From GW2011-AR15 sp964428335 (GTDB lineage Archaea; Nanobdellota; Nanobdellia; Woesearchaeales; GW2011-AR15): a stretch of 64,000 nt of DNA. Positions 15,078 to 22,736 of the stretch are shown here, in pieces. Made by a program: the position numbers and the translations under genes. The notes under the pieces are model-generated. The model worked only from the letters and a program-made list of their open reading frames with translations. It was not told the DNA's origin and did no database searches. The DNA lies in assembly GCA_964428335.1 (NCBI GenBank), contig CAYRXW010000001.1:186001-250000 (forward strand), in the 5' to 3' direction. Numbering within the stretch: the first letter of the stretch is position 1; every line of letters begins with the position of its first letter.

Positions 15078-15131
15078 TTTTTTTTTACTTTTTAAGTAAT
15101 ATATTAAAATGCCTTTATTTTTTACATTCTC

Positions 15132-15707
15132 ATGAAGCTAACTATAGTTCGGCATGGAGAGACAATAGAAAATAAGGCAGGCATAAGGCAGGGTCATCTT
15201 CCTGGCAGGCTTTCAGAAGAAGGCATTGAACAGGCAAGAAAAGTGGCTATCCGGCTTAAAGATGAAAAGATAGATATTGTTTATTCAAGCGACCTTTCAA
15301 GGGCTATTGATACAGCAAAAGAAATCCTAAAATATCATGACAAGGTTCCAGTTTTCTATGTCCAGGAGCTTAGGGAATTCAATAATGGCATCCTGCAGGG
15401 CAGGAAAAGGAGCGAGACAAAAGATATAGACTGGGAAAATCCACCTGAAGGTGTAGAGAAAAAATCTGAAGGGCTGGAAAGGGCGAAAAAATTCATCGGG
15501 AAAATACTTTCAAGACACAAAGGGAAGCATGTGCTGTTTGTGACGCATGGTTTTTTTACAAAAGCGCTGATAACAGCTATAAGGGATAAGGATGTTGGTC
15601 ATTTTGAAGAGATAGATTCCCTCGGTAATACCAGTGTCTCAGTTTTTGAATTCATGGGCAAGGAAGGGAATAAAACAATACTTTTCAATGACACAAAACA
15701 TCTATGA
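15132..15707 (+). CDS. Histidine phosphatase (phosphoglycerate mutase-like)
   Basis: 191 residues with the family signature 'VRHGETIENKAG' near residue 5; the His accepts the phosphoryl group. 'YSSDLSRAIDTAKEI' carries the phosphate-binding Arg, and 'VTHGFF' holds the second catalytic His. The family removes phosphate from sugars, nucleotides or cobalamin precursors (CobC/GpmB/SixA types); the substrate is not visible in the sequence. The next gene begins 16 bases after its stop. Confidence 0.9.
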   Translation: MKLTIVRHGETIENKAGIRQGHLPGRLSEEGIEQARKVAIRLKDEKIDIVYSSDLSRAIDTAKEILKYHDKVPVFYVQELREFNNGILQGRKRSETKDIDWENPPEGVEKKSEGLERAKKFIGKILSRHKGKHVLFVTHGFFTKALITAIRDKDVGHFEEIDSLGNTSVSVFEFMGKEGNKTILFNDTKHL

Positions 15708-15723
15708 TATTTTCTGGAAAAAA

Positions 15724-16464
15724 ATGAAAACTAACAACTCAAGGAAAGTGCTTTTGATACATGGCTATCCGCAGGAAATCAGCGAAAAGCATCCTGTCTA
15801 TGTTTTTTTCAGGAAGAAAGGCTTTGAGATATATTGCCCTAGGTTATTCTCATCAAAAAAAGAATTCAGCCTGGAAAATGCAGTATCAGCAATAAAAAAA
15901 GAACTGAAGGGAAATAAGCCGGATATCATCCTTGGTTTTTCATTAGGTGGGCTGATACTTCCTCATGTTGCAAAAGATTTTAAGGATGCAAAGCTCATCT
16001 TTGCATCTACTGGAACAAAATTCAATGCAAATATTTTTTTCAAGGCAGGCCTTTTCTTAGGGACAACACACCTGGCCTATCCAGCATTCTGGCTTGTCAG
16101 GAGGATCCCTTACAATATGTTTTTTTCCATGTATAAGCTATTGAACCCATGCGGAAAAGAAGATGATAAAACATGGTATGACCTCGACAAGAAGCTCAAT
16201 TATGACGCAATAGCAAAGACTTCAATATGCAGGCAAAGGCAGGTCTTTAAAGCCTTGATTAAGATTGATAACAGCCAGATACTCAAGAAGATAAAAAACA
16301 GGTCAGTGATACTTGGCGGAGCAAATGATAGCCTGATGCCTTTTTTTGAATCAGCAAAGCTAAGCAGGCTACTGGAAAATAGCGTTCTAATAAAAGTGAA
16401 CAAGTCGCATTTCAGCGTGATTGATGAAGAGAGTTTAAAGAAAGCCTATTCTTCTTTAGGATAA
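15724..16464 (+). CDS. Alpha/beta hydrolase-like protein
   Basis: 246 residues. The N-terminus 'KVLLIHGYPQE' is the oxyanion-hole strand, 'ILGFSLGG' is the nucleophile elbow (GxSxGG, Ser near 76), and 'NKSHFSVID' near the end supplies the catalytic His; Asp is likely in 'ILGGANDSLMP'. The start is ATG 15724; the frame is open to 15634, but that part overlaps the phosphatase gene. Substrate is unknown; most likely an esterase-like enzyme. Confidence 0.75.
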   Translation: MKTNNSRKVLLIHGYPQEISEKHPVYVFFRKKGFEIYCPRLFSSKKEFSLENAVSAIKKELKGNKPDIILGFSLGGLILPHVAKDFKDAKLIFASTGTKFNANIFFKAGLFLGTTHLAYPAFWLVRRIPYNMFFSMYKLLNPCGKEDDKTWYDLDKKLNYDAIAKTSICRQRQVFKALIKIDNSQILKKIKNRSVILGGANDSLMPFFESAKLSRLLENSVLIKVNKSHFSVIDEESLKKAYSSLG

Positions 16465-16496
16465 AACATATTAACTGTTTTTATTTCACTTTAGTT

Positions 16497-18029
16497 ATGG
16501 ACCTTTTAAACATACCTCATTCACCAGGCTGCTATATCTATAAAGACCAGGCTGGAAAAATCATCTATATAGGAAAAGCAAAAGACATTAAGAAAAGGGT
16601 CTCGCAATATTTCCAGAAAAAGCATTCAGACATGAAGACAGAGCAGCTTGTAAAACACATCACTTCAGTCGATTTCATAACAACAGATAATGAGATAGAA
16701 GCCCTGCTTTTGGAAAATACCCTAATAAAAAAACACCAGCCGAAGTATAATATTGACCTTAAGGATTCAAAAAGATACGCATATATCCAGGTCACAAAGG
16801 AGAATTATCCAAGGGTCTTGACTGTGAGGGAGAAAGAAGATAATGCATACGGCCCTTTCACTTCAGGATTTGACAGGCTGAACATAATGGAAGTCCTAAG
16901 GCGCATTTTCAAGATAAGGACATGTAAAAAGCTCCCGAAAAAAGCATGCTTAAGATACCACATCAATCTCTGCGATGCACCATGCATAGGCAATGTAACA
17001 AAAGAATACTATGATGAGCAGGTAAAAAAAGCAGAGATGGTCTTACGGGGGAAGACTGATGAACTGATAAGTAAATTAAAGGATGAGATGCAGGCATGCT
17101 CAAAAAACGCAGACTATGAAAAAGCCATAATACTTAGGAACCAGATAAACTCGTTGCAGAGCCTGGATGAGAAGCAGAAAGTTGAAAGGAACAAGAAATA
17201 CGATGAGGACATCATAAATTATCTGGTAAAAGATGCAAAAGCATATATCATGGTATTTCGGATAGACAAGGGGACATTGGCGCAAAAAGAGGAATTCATC
17301 ATTGATGCAGGAGATAATTTTTTTGAGGAATTTTTGCTGAAATATTATACAGGCTATGAAAAAAAGGAAGTGATAATACCAAAAGAGATTGACGAAAGGA
17401 TAATCTCTTACCTTGGAAAGCAGAACCTGAAACTGGCTGTCCCAAAGCAGGGAGAGAAAAAGCAGCTCCTGGAGCTTGTAGAAAAAAATATCGAGCTTAC
17501 TTTCTTTGGTGACGTGAAAAAAGTTGAGGCTTTAAGGGATGCATTGAGACTCACTTTCAATCCTGATGTCATCGAATGCTTTGACATCTCTCACTTGTCT
17601 GGAACATCCACAGTAGGAAGCATGGTTAGCTTCAGGAACGGGAAAAGCGATAAGTCAAATTACAGGAGGTTCAAGATTGTATCTTATCTAGGAAATGATG
17701 ATTTCTCAGGCATAAGCGAGATAGTTTTCAGAAGGTACAAAAGGCTCAAGGAAGAGCAGAAAAGCTTTCCTGACCTAATAGTTATAGATGGTGGACTTGG
17801 GCAATTAAATGCAGCCCTGGAATCATTGTCAAGGCTTGACATAAGCATACCCATAATATCCTTGGCAAAGCAGGAAGAAGAGATATATTTCCCAGGCAGA
17901 GAGAAACCACTTAAGCTGGATATGAAAGACAAGGGACTGTTGTTCTTAAGGGAAATAAGGGATGAGACGCACAGATTTGGGTTAGCATACAACAGGCTTC
18001 TTAGGAAGAAAGAGATAAGAAAAAAGTAA
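16497..18029 (+). CDS. uvrC: Excinuclease ABC subunit C, lacking the C-terminal HhH
   Basis: The dual-incision nuclease of excision repair. The N-terminal GIY-YIG domain ('SPGCYIYKDQAGKIIYIGKA') makes the 3' cut; the UVR helix pair that contacts UvrB is near residues 180-215; the RNase H-like nuclease half includes 'CFDISHLSGTSTVGSMV' and makes the 5' cut. The protein stops at 510 residues, right after 'DETHRFGLAYNRLLRKK'. Bacterial UvrC continues with a tandem helix-hairpin-helix domain that binds DNA; it is absent here. The stop is clean and the convergent PAS gene follows at once. Confidence 0.96.
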   Translation: MDLLNIPHSPGCYIYKDQAGKIIYIGKAKDIKKRVSQYFQKKHSDMKTEQLVKHITSVDFITTDNEIEALLLENTLIKKHQPKYNIDLKDSKRYAYIQVTKENYPRVLTVREKEDNAYGPFTSGFDRLNIMEVLRRIFKIRTCKKLPKKACLRYHINLCDAPCIGNVTKEYYDEQVKKAEMVLRGKTDELISKLKDEMQACSKNADYEKAIILRNQINSLQSLDEKQKVERNKKYDEDIINYLVKDAKAYIMVFRIDKGTLAQKEEFIIDAGDNFFEEFLLKYYTGYEKKEVIIPKEIDERIISYLGKQNLKLAVPKQGEKKQLLELVEKNIELTFFGDVKKVEALRDALRLTFNPDVIECFDISHLSGTSTVGSMVSFRNGKSDKSNYRRFKIVSYLGNDDFSGISEIVFRRYKRLKEEQKSFPDLIVIDGGLGQLNAALESLSRLDISIPIISLAKQEEEIYFPGREKPLKLDMKDKGLLFLREIRDETHRFGLAYNRLLRKKEIRKK

Positions 18030-18047
18030 ACTATCTTATCAGGTATC

Positions 18048-18434
18048 TTATTTTTCTGATATGAAATGCAGTGCAAACAGCTGTCCCTGATAGCTTATCG
18101 GAACAAGCATCACAACAGTATTTACCTTTTCTCCTGATTTTGTTTTCCATGTAATATCTACAGTCGAGCCTTCCATATTTTCCATTGCATTCTGGTATGC
18201 ATGGATTAGATCATGCCTGCTGCCAGAATCGACAAATGCAACAGGGAAACTTTCCTTGACTTTTGCCCATTCTTCCGGAGTTGCGTATTTCAGAAGAGAT
18301 GAAAACCTCTTGTTACAGACTTTGTTTGCATCATCAAGATAAATATAGATTGACTGTCCTGAAGAATCAAATACAGGTTTTAGCTGCTGATAGAGCTCTT
18401 TTAATAATTCTGCATCATTTTGTTTTTTTGGCAT
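18048..18434 (-). CDS. PAS-domain-like small protein
   Basis: 128 residues that look like a stand-alone PAS sensor domain: N-terminal helix, 'SIYIYLDDANKVCNKRFSSLL' (the usual beta hairpin plus 'N.RF..LLGY'-like turn), and C-terminal strands 'TVVMLVPISYQGQLFALHF'. No output domain is attached, so it would act by binding a partner. A strong ribosome binding site GGAGGATAAGCA precedes ATG 18434. Confidence 0.6.
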   Translation of the reverse strand: MPKKQNDAELLKELYQQLKPVFDSSGQSIYIYLDDANKVCNKRFSSLLKYATPEEWAKVKESFPVAFVDSGSRHDLIHAYQNAMENMEGSTVDITWKTKSGEKVNTVVMLVPISYQGQLFALHFISEK

Positions 18435-18507
18435 TGCTTATCCTCCATTCTAACAGGAATATTTGGGAAACAGCGTATATATAATTTATCCTTAACTGGA
18501 TTATAAC

Positions 18508-18543
18508 TTCAACCCAGGTTGAATTCAACACTTAGTTTAAATA
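18508..18543 (+). promoter_or_regulatory. Lipoprotein-type promoter with 16-base palindrome
   Basis: TTCAACCCAGGTTGAA (18508-18523) is a palindrome, followed after exactly 12 bases by the TATA box TTTAAATA (18536-18543). The start codon of the lipoprotein gene is 22 bases further, so the transcript is probably leaderless. Confidence 0.65.
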
Positions 18544-18565
18544 TCAGGCATGCCTACTAAACTAC

Positions 18566-19396
18566 ATGGAAAAAACAAAATTGATGTATATACTAGGATT
18601 AGTAGTTGTGCTATTCATCGCATCCTGCACGCAGAAAGCAGAGATAAATTCTTTTGAAGACTGCGTTGCAGCCGGAAACCCTGTCATGGAAAGCTATCCA
18701 AGGCAGTGCAGTGCAGACGGAAAGACTTTTACAGAAGTGGTAGATGGGCCAATCCCTGTTGAACCAGATGGCGGAATTGGAACTACACCTGATGAACAGC
18801 CTACAGAAGAAGAATTTGTGCCACCAGAACCAAAAGAGTTTGTTACATGTACTGAAGAACAAAAGCAAAATGAAATCTGCACAATGGAATATATGCCAGT
18901 ATGCGGGTTTGTTGACAATGGCGTAAGATGCATAACAGAGCCATGCCAAAGCACAGATGCAGTTACATATGGGAATAAATGCGGAGCATGCGCAGCAAAG
19001 GCATATGGATACTATGAAGGAGCATGTGAAGAACTTGAATTTGTTGTATGCAATGGAGAAGAGGCAAAGACAGGATTCTCACCTGAAGAATATGCAAAAA
19101 ATTACGGAGGAATATGTGTTGATATATGCCCAGGAAATTATGACCCATATATGACACAGATTGGTGTTACTATATGTATAGAACATTATGGCGAAAAAGA
19201 AATAAGTGAATGGGAAACATGTAAAAAATCAACAGATTCCTGTAATTGCGTAAAAGCATATGAAACAACACAGGGAGAACAGATTGAAGACCCAGAATAT
19301 AGGTGTGTACCTGAAAGGTATGCAAACAGGCTATTATTCAGGGGAGGCCAGGACAGGCTGGATGAGAATGGAGAGCAGTCAGTCATGATTGCATGA
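18566..19396 (+). CDS. Surface lipoprotein with Kazal-like domain
   Basis: The signal peptide ends in lipobox IASC (Cys about residue 21), so it is lipid-anchored outside. After a short domain and an acidic linker rich in Pro/Glu ('EQPTEEEFVPPEPKEF') comes a Kazal-like module: 'CTMEYMPVCGFVDNGVRC', 'VTYGNKCGACAAK' and 'GYYEGAC'. Kazal modules inhibit serine proteases; whether this one does is inference. The C-terminal part has further cysteines ('CNCVKAY'). The last 14 bases overlap a small convergent ORF. Confidence 0.8.
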   Translation: MEKTKLMYILGLVVVLFIASCTQKAEINSFEDCVAAGNPVMESYPRQCSADGKTFTEVVDGPIPVEPDGGIGTTPDEQPTEEEFVPPEPKEFVTCTEEQKQNEICTMEYMPVCGFVDNGVRCITEPCQSTDAVTYGNKCGACAAKAYGYYEGACEELEFVVCNGEEAKTGFSPEEYAKNYGGICVDICPGNYDPYMTQIGVTICIEHYGEKEISEWETCKKSTDSCNCVKAYETTQGEQIEDPEYRCVPERYANRLLFRGGQDRLDENGEQSVMIA

Positions 19397-19535
19397 TTTT
19401 TTTTATTTCATTTAATTCTTTTTCATTTAAAGCAAAAATAAAATAGTAAAAATCATATTTTAAAAATAAAAAAACAGGTGGGCCCTTATCCCTTGGTATC
19501 ATGCATATTCCCTTAACTGTCTGGAAATCAATCAT
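19383..19535 (-). CDS. Small hypothetical protein, 50 aa (mini-operon gene 3)
   Basis: ATG 19535 to TGA 19383. The N-terminal half has 'MIPRDKGPPVF', then an aromatic segment ('KYDFYYFIFAL') and a charged helical tail. There is no strong ribosome binding site, but it follows the stop of the upstream small gene by only six bases, consistent with coupled translation. Its end overlaps the end of the convergent lipoprotein gene. Weakest of the three. Confidence 0.35.
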   Translation of the reverse strand: MIDFQTVKGICMIPRDKGPPVFLFLKYDFYYFIFALNEKELNEIKKIMQS

Positions 19536-19541
19536 GGGCCA

Positions 19542-19670
19542 TCATGTCTCGGCTTTCAGATCATATACTTCCAATCCCCTTGCCTGGAATTCCATCACCG
19601 TATATTCGTCAGGTCTTCCACTCAATCCATCTACTAATCTTGCAATAACATTACCTATCTCTTTTATCAT
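19542..19670 (-). CDS. Small hypothetical protein, 42 aa (mini-operon gene 2)
   Basis: ATG 19670 is preceded by an excellent ribosome binding site GAAGGAGGT (about 19679-19687) at normal spacing. The product is charged and amphipathic ('NVIARLVDGLSGRPDEY', 'ARGLEVYDLKAET') and soluble. It starts 16 bases after the stop of the upstream small gene. No family recognised. Confidence 0.5.
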   Translation of the reverse strand: MIKEIGNVIARLVDGLSGRPDEYTVMEFQARGLEVYDLKAET

Positions 19671-19685
19671 TTTTTTAACCTCCTT

Positions 19686-19799
19686 CTAAACTATTGTATC
19701 AGGGAAAAACACTTCCCTAAGGTTTTGGCGCATGCCTTCTGGAAGCATTAAATACTCTTCCTTAAACCATGTCCTGCCTAGCTGGTCTTCATATAGCAT
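19686..19799 (-). CDS. Small hypothetical protein, 37 aa (mini-operon gene 1)
   Basis: ATG 19799 is preceded by GGAGGTTGTTAAAT, a strong ribosome binding site. Directly upstream of that site a stable hairpin (GGAGC/GCTCC with a short loop, 19813-19826) abuts the ribosome binding bases, so it could gate translation. The product 'MLYEDQLGRTWFKEEYLML...' is acidic and soluble. It heads a three-gene unit of very small proteins behind the GTGAAAC palindromes. Confidence 0.5.
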   Translation of the reverse strand: MLYEDQLGRTWFKEEYLMLPEGMRQNLREVFFPDTIV

Positions 19800-19839
19800 A
19801 TTTAACAACCTCCGGAGCTTCGCTCCAGAATATATTATA

Positions 19840-19952
19840 TTGTTTCACATACATAATTTGTTCGTGAAACAATGTGAAACAGTTCCTGTTTCACAAGTTT
19901 CAAAATTCAAAAAGTAAATTTTAAAACAATGTGAAACAATCCTTGTTTCACA
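19840..19952 (-). promoter_or_regulatory. Three GTGAAAC palindromes upstream of the small-protein operon
   Basis: TTGTTTCAC (19840-19848) pairs with GTGAAACAA (19864-19872). TGTGAAACAG/CTGTTTCACA (19873-19895) is a ten-base perfect inverted repeat with a three-base centre, and TGTGAAACAA/TTGTTTCACA (19930-19952) is another. The half-site TGTGAAAC occurs in regular spacing, typical of cooperative operator binding; RNA hairpins are the alternative. A shorter TGAAAC/GTTTCA palindrome precedes the copper operon at 49121. Confidence 0.65.
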
Positions 19953-19982
19953 AATCAGAAGCAATTAATATAGACTAAAGAA

Positions 19983-20873
19983 CTATAGCCAGTGGATTTT
20001 GTTAGTCCTTCCATAAGGCTCTTTTCTTATAAGTTTTTTTTGCTCAAGCTTTGCTATTATCCTTGTTGTCTTTGCCCTTGAGAAACCAAATTCTTTTGTT
20101 ATCTGGCTCTGCCAGACTGTTTTTTTCTCCCTTAGGAAATTTATTGTCTTTTGCTCATCTTCAAAAAATCCTGTAAGGAATACGCTTGAAATCCTTGTCT
20201 TGAATTTCAGATAGCTTAATACCAAAATTACAAGAAGCAATAATGTAAGACCAAAGGAGGCATAGCTTACTTTTTCTAGCTGCTTTTTTTCTATTACTAT
20301 TGTCTTATTCTCATACTGATTAACTTGGTATTTCACGCTGAAAGAATTCGAATTTATTATGCTGCTATCTTTCCAGGTTAGGATTATCTTCTCCCCATCA
20401 GTACTTACTGTAGCATCTGTCGGCACATAATCAGAATTATATATCCTTGAATTGCCCGGGAAGACAACTTTTACTTTCAGTTTCTGCACAGGCTTAAGAA
20501 AATGGAAATCTGTTGTGAAAAGATAGATATCCTCTTTTGAGAATATATAGTCATTTGAATAGTAGCTTATTATTATCTTATTTCTTGATTCGTTTATGCT
20601 TATATTAAGCATGTAATTAAGATTCTCCTTTATTACATTGAATGGCAGATCTTCATTTGAATCTGTCACATTTACATTGCTGATATTATGCCCTGTTTCA
20701 TAGATTAGGCTCCTATTGACAGAAGGGCTTAATGTAAAATTCAAGACAGTTTTTACTGAATTGTTTTCAAGTATCTCATACTTTGCATCCAGCATATAAA
20801 CAGGGATATCTGTAAAAGAGAATGCAAAAGGAACAAATACCAATAACATCAAAATTACCCTGCCCAAATTCAT
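19983..20873 (-). CDS. Membrane-anchored winged-helix protein with outside domain
   Basis: 296 residues. Signal peptide, an outside beta-rich domain of about 180 residues with several N-glycosylation-type sequons, one membrane segment (about 208-228), then a cytoplasmic winged helix: 'VWQSQITKEFGFSRAKTTRII' and 'LEQKKLIRKEPYGRTNKIHW'. This arrangement is known from archaeal one-component sensor regulators (DUF4897-like outside region with HTH). It presumably senses an envelope signal and binds DNA from the membrane. A short protein at 48,145 ends in a similar winged helix. Confidence 0.75.
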   Translation of the reverse strand: MNLGRVILMLLVFVPFAFSFTDIPVYMLDAKYEILENNSVKTVLNFTLSPSVNRSLIYETGHNISNVNVTDSNEDLPFNVIKENLNYMLNISINESRNKIIISYYSNDYIFSKEDIYLFTTDFHFLKPVQKLKVKVVFPGNSRIYNSDYVPTDATVSTDGEKIILTWKDSSIINSNSFSVKYQVNQYENKTIVIEKKQLEKVSYASFGLTLLLLVILVLSYLKFKTRISSVFLTGFFEDEQKTINFLREKKTVWQSQITKEFGFSRAKTTRIIAKLEQKKLIRKEPYGRTNKIHWL

Positions 20874-20971
20874 CTAATCATCTAAAGGAACATACTATAA
20901 AAATATTGCCTTTGTTTTTATATGCTGTTAAGTGGAACATTTAAAAAACACTGTTTTTTCCCAATTGTATT

Positions 20972-22078
20972 ATGGAATATAAAGTGATAACCTTTTACAA
21001 ATATGTGGAAGTAAAGGATCCTGAAAAGCTGAAGTCAGACATAATAGATTTCTGCAGGGAAAAAGATATTTTAGGAAGGATCTTGGTAGGAGAAGAAGGG
21101 ATTAACGGAGCAGCAAGCGCTAAAAACAAGGAGATCTTGGAATTCCAGGCATGGCTGAAATCAAACAAGGATTTTTCAGACCTCACTTTCAGGGTGTATG
21201 AATGCGAAAGGAATGCGTACCATAAGCTGGTCGTAAGGGTAAGAAAGGAAATTGTAGCTTTCGGAAAAAATGTTGATTTAAGAAATTCCGGAAAATATGT
21301 TTCTCCAAAAGAATTAAAGGAAATGTATGATAAAAAGGAAGATTTTGTTATAATTGATGCAAGGAATGATTATGAATTTGATGTTGGCCATTTTGATGAT
21401 GCAGTAAGGCTTCCTATAAGAAATTTCAGGGATCTTCCTGATGAGGTTGAAAAGCTGAAACTTGCAAAGGATAAGAAAGTAGTGATGTATTGCACAGGTG
21501 GGATAAGGTGCGAGAAAGCCTCAGCTTTCCTAAAAGAACAGGGATTTAATGATGTGAGCCATCTAAAAGGAGGAATTATTGAATTTAATAATGAATTTCC
21601 AAGAACCAATTTTAAAGGGGCAAATTTTGTTTTTGATGACAGGCTTATTGATTCTGAGGAAATTTTACTTGATTGTAAAATCTGTGGAAAGGATGCAAAA
21701 AACTATACAAACTGCTATAATTTAGACTGCGATAAATTATATGCATGCTGCAATTCGTGTTTAAGAAGCTATAGGCACTGCTGTTCAAGTGAATGCATGA
21801 ATTCAAAGAGGCAGAGAAAAGATTCAGTTAAGCATAGGACAATTGGAAAAGTCCTGAATTATTTTTCAAAGCCAAAGGTTGCTCATATAAAACTTTTAAA
21901 GGAATTAAGAAAAGGGGAAAAAATAAAATTTGTTGGAAAAACAACAAAGGAAGTAACTATTGATGTTGCAAATATTCATACAGCTAATGGAGAAATAACA
22001 GATTTTGCAAAATCAGGAGATGAAATAACCCTTATTGTTAATGAAAAAGTAAGGAAGAATGATGCAGTTTTAATCTGA
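20972..22078 (+). CDS. trhO: tRNA uridine-34 hydroxylase TrhO (YceA-like rhodanese) with extra C-terminal domain
   Basis: The family hydroxylates U34 of tRNA using oxygen. The N-terminal acylphosphatase-like domain ('VGEEGINGAASA') is followed by a rhodanese domain with the catalytic Cys in 'VMYCTGGIRCEKA' (near 172) and then a Cys-rich zinc-like region 'CKICGKDAKNYTNCYN' and 'CCNSCLRSYRHCCSSEC'. From about residue 305 an extra beta-rich tail follows ('KGEKIKFVGKTTKEVTIDV', ending 'VRKNDAVLI') that recalls the barrel at the end of U32-type proteins. A decayed copy of the last 20 codons is found at 24,211. Confidence 0.85.
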   Translation: MEYKVITFYKYVEVKDPEKLKSDIIDFCREKDILGRILVGEEGINGAASAKNKEILEFQAWLKSNKDFSDLTFRVYECERNAYHKLVVRVRKEIVAFGKNVDLRNSGKYVSPKELKEMYDKKEDFVIIDARNDYEFDVGHFDDAVRLPIRNFRDLPDEVEKLKLAKDKKVVMYCTGGIRCEKASAFLKEQGFNDVSHLKGGIIEFNNEFPRTNFKGANFVFDDRLIDSEEILLDCKICGKDAKNYTNCYNLDCDKLYACCNSCLRSYRHCCSSECMNSKRQRKDSVKHRTIGKVLNYFSKPKVAHIKLLKELRKGEKIKFVGKTTKEVTIDVANIHTANGEITDFAKSGDEITLIVNEKVRKNDAVLI

Positions 22079-22109
22079 TATAAATGGTTAAATAACAAGA
22101 AATATTATC

Positions 22110-22144
22110 ACTTTTTAGTAGTAAAAAATAGAAATATTTATAAA
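22110..22144 (+). promoter_or_regulatory. Promoter with extended upstream element, shared with array gene 7921
   Basis: ACTTTTTAGTAGT, AAAAATAGAAA and the TATA box TATTTATAAA precede ATG 22167 by 22 bases. About 27 of 32 bases match the element at 7856-7890. Confidence 0.55.
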
Positions 22145-22166
22145 CTCCAAATTCTCTCTTTTATAT

Positions 22167-22709
22167 ATGGTATATGCTTTTGTTGTCGTCGATGTATACG
22201 ATAAGATTCACCTTAAGCGTGATGTCAGGCCTGCTTTTGAAAAAGAAGGAAGATCAACTGCAGATGTTGAAGAAGATATAGCAAATATCATAGAGGGTTT
22301 AGATAAAGAGGAATCCAGATTATATTGCATAGAGCGTGCGAATCCAAATGACCCAGAATCAGTAAATGAAATGTTAAATTATTACCCTGGCAGATTTCCT
22401 AAGGATGCGTTATATATGAAGGAACATTTTTCTCCATTTACTGGAAACGTTTATAGGCATAGTGATGGAACAATCGCAAAATTTGAAACTATGCTTGATA
22501 AAGGAATAGATACGGTTGTTATAGCAGGTTATGATTTAACAGTATGTGTTATAAATACGGCAATTGATTTTGCAGAGAAAGGTTATAATGTGGTAATGGT
22601 TAAGGACTTACTATTAACTGATAACAGTGACATTTCAGAAACAATGAAAAAATTATCTGAATATGAAAATGTAAGGTTTGTAGATTCATTTGATGCATTT
22701 AAGAATTAA
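22167..22709 (+). CDS. Isochorismatase-family cysteine hydrolase
   Basis: 180 residues with the fold and catalytic triad of nicotinamidase/isochorismatase-like amidases: Asp 9 in 'FVVVDVYDK', a central Lys near 85 ('LYMKEHFSPF'), and Cys 127 in 'GYDLTVCVINTAID'. Such enzymes cleave amides such as nicotinamide or N-carbamoyl compounds. An insertion after strand 1 has acidic repeats. The physiological substrate is not predictable. It stands between trhO and the convergent selO gene. Confidence 0.8.
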   Translation: MVYAFVVVDVYDKIHLKRDVRPAFEKEGRSTADVEEDIANIIEGLDKEESRLYCIERANPNDPESVNEMLNYYPGRFPKDALYMKEHFSPFTGNVYRHSDGTIAKFETMLDKGIDTVVIAGYDLTVCVINTAIDFAEKGYNVVMVKDLLLTDNSDISETMKKLSEYENVRFVDSFDAFKN

Positions 22710-22736
22710 TGTAATGTAAAATTGCTGTAAAAAAGT

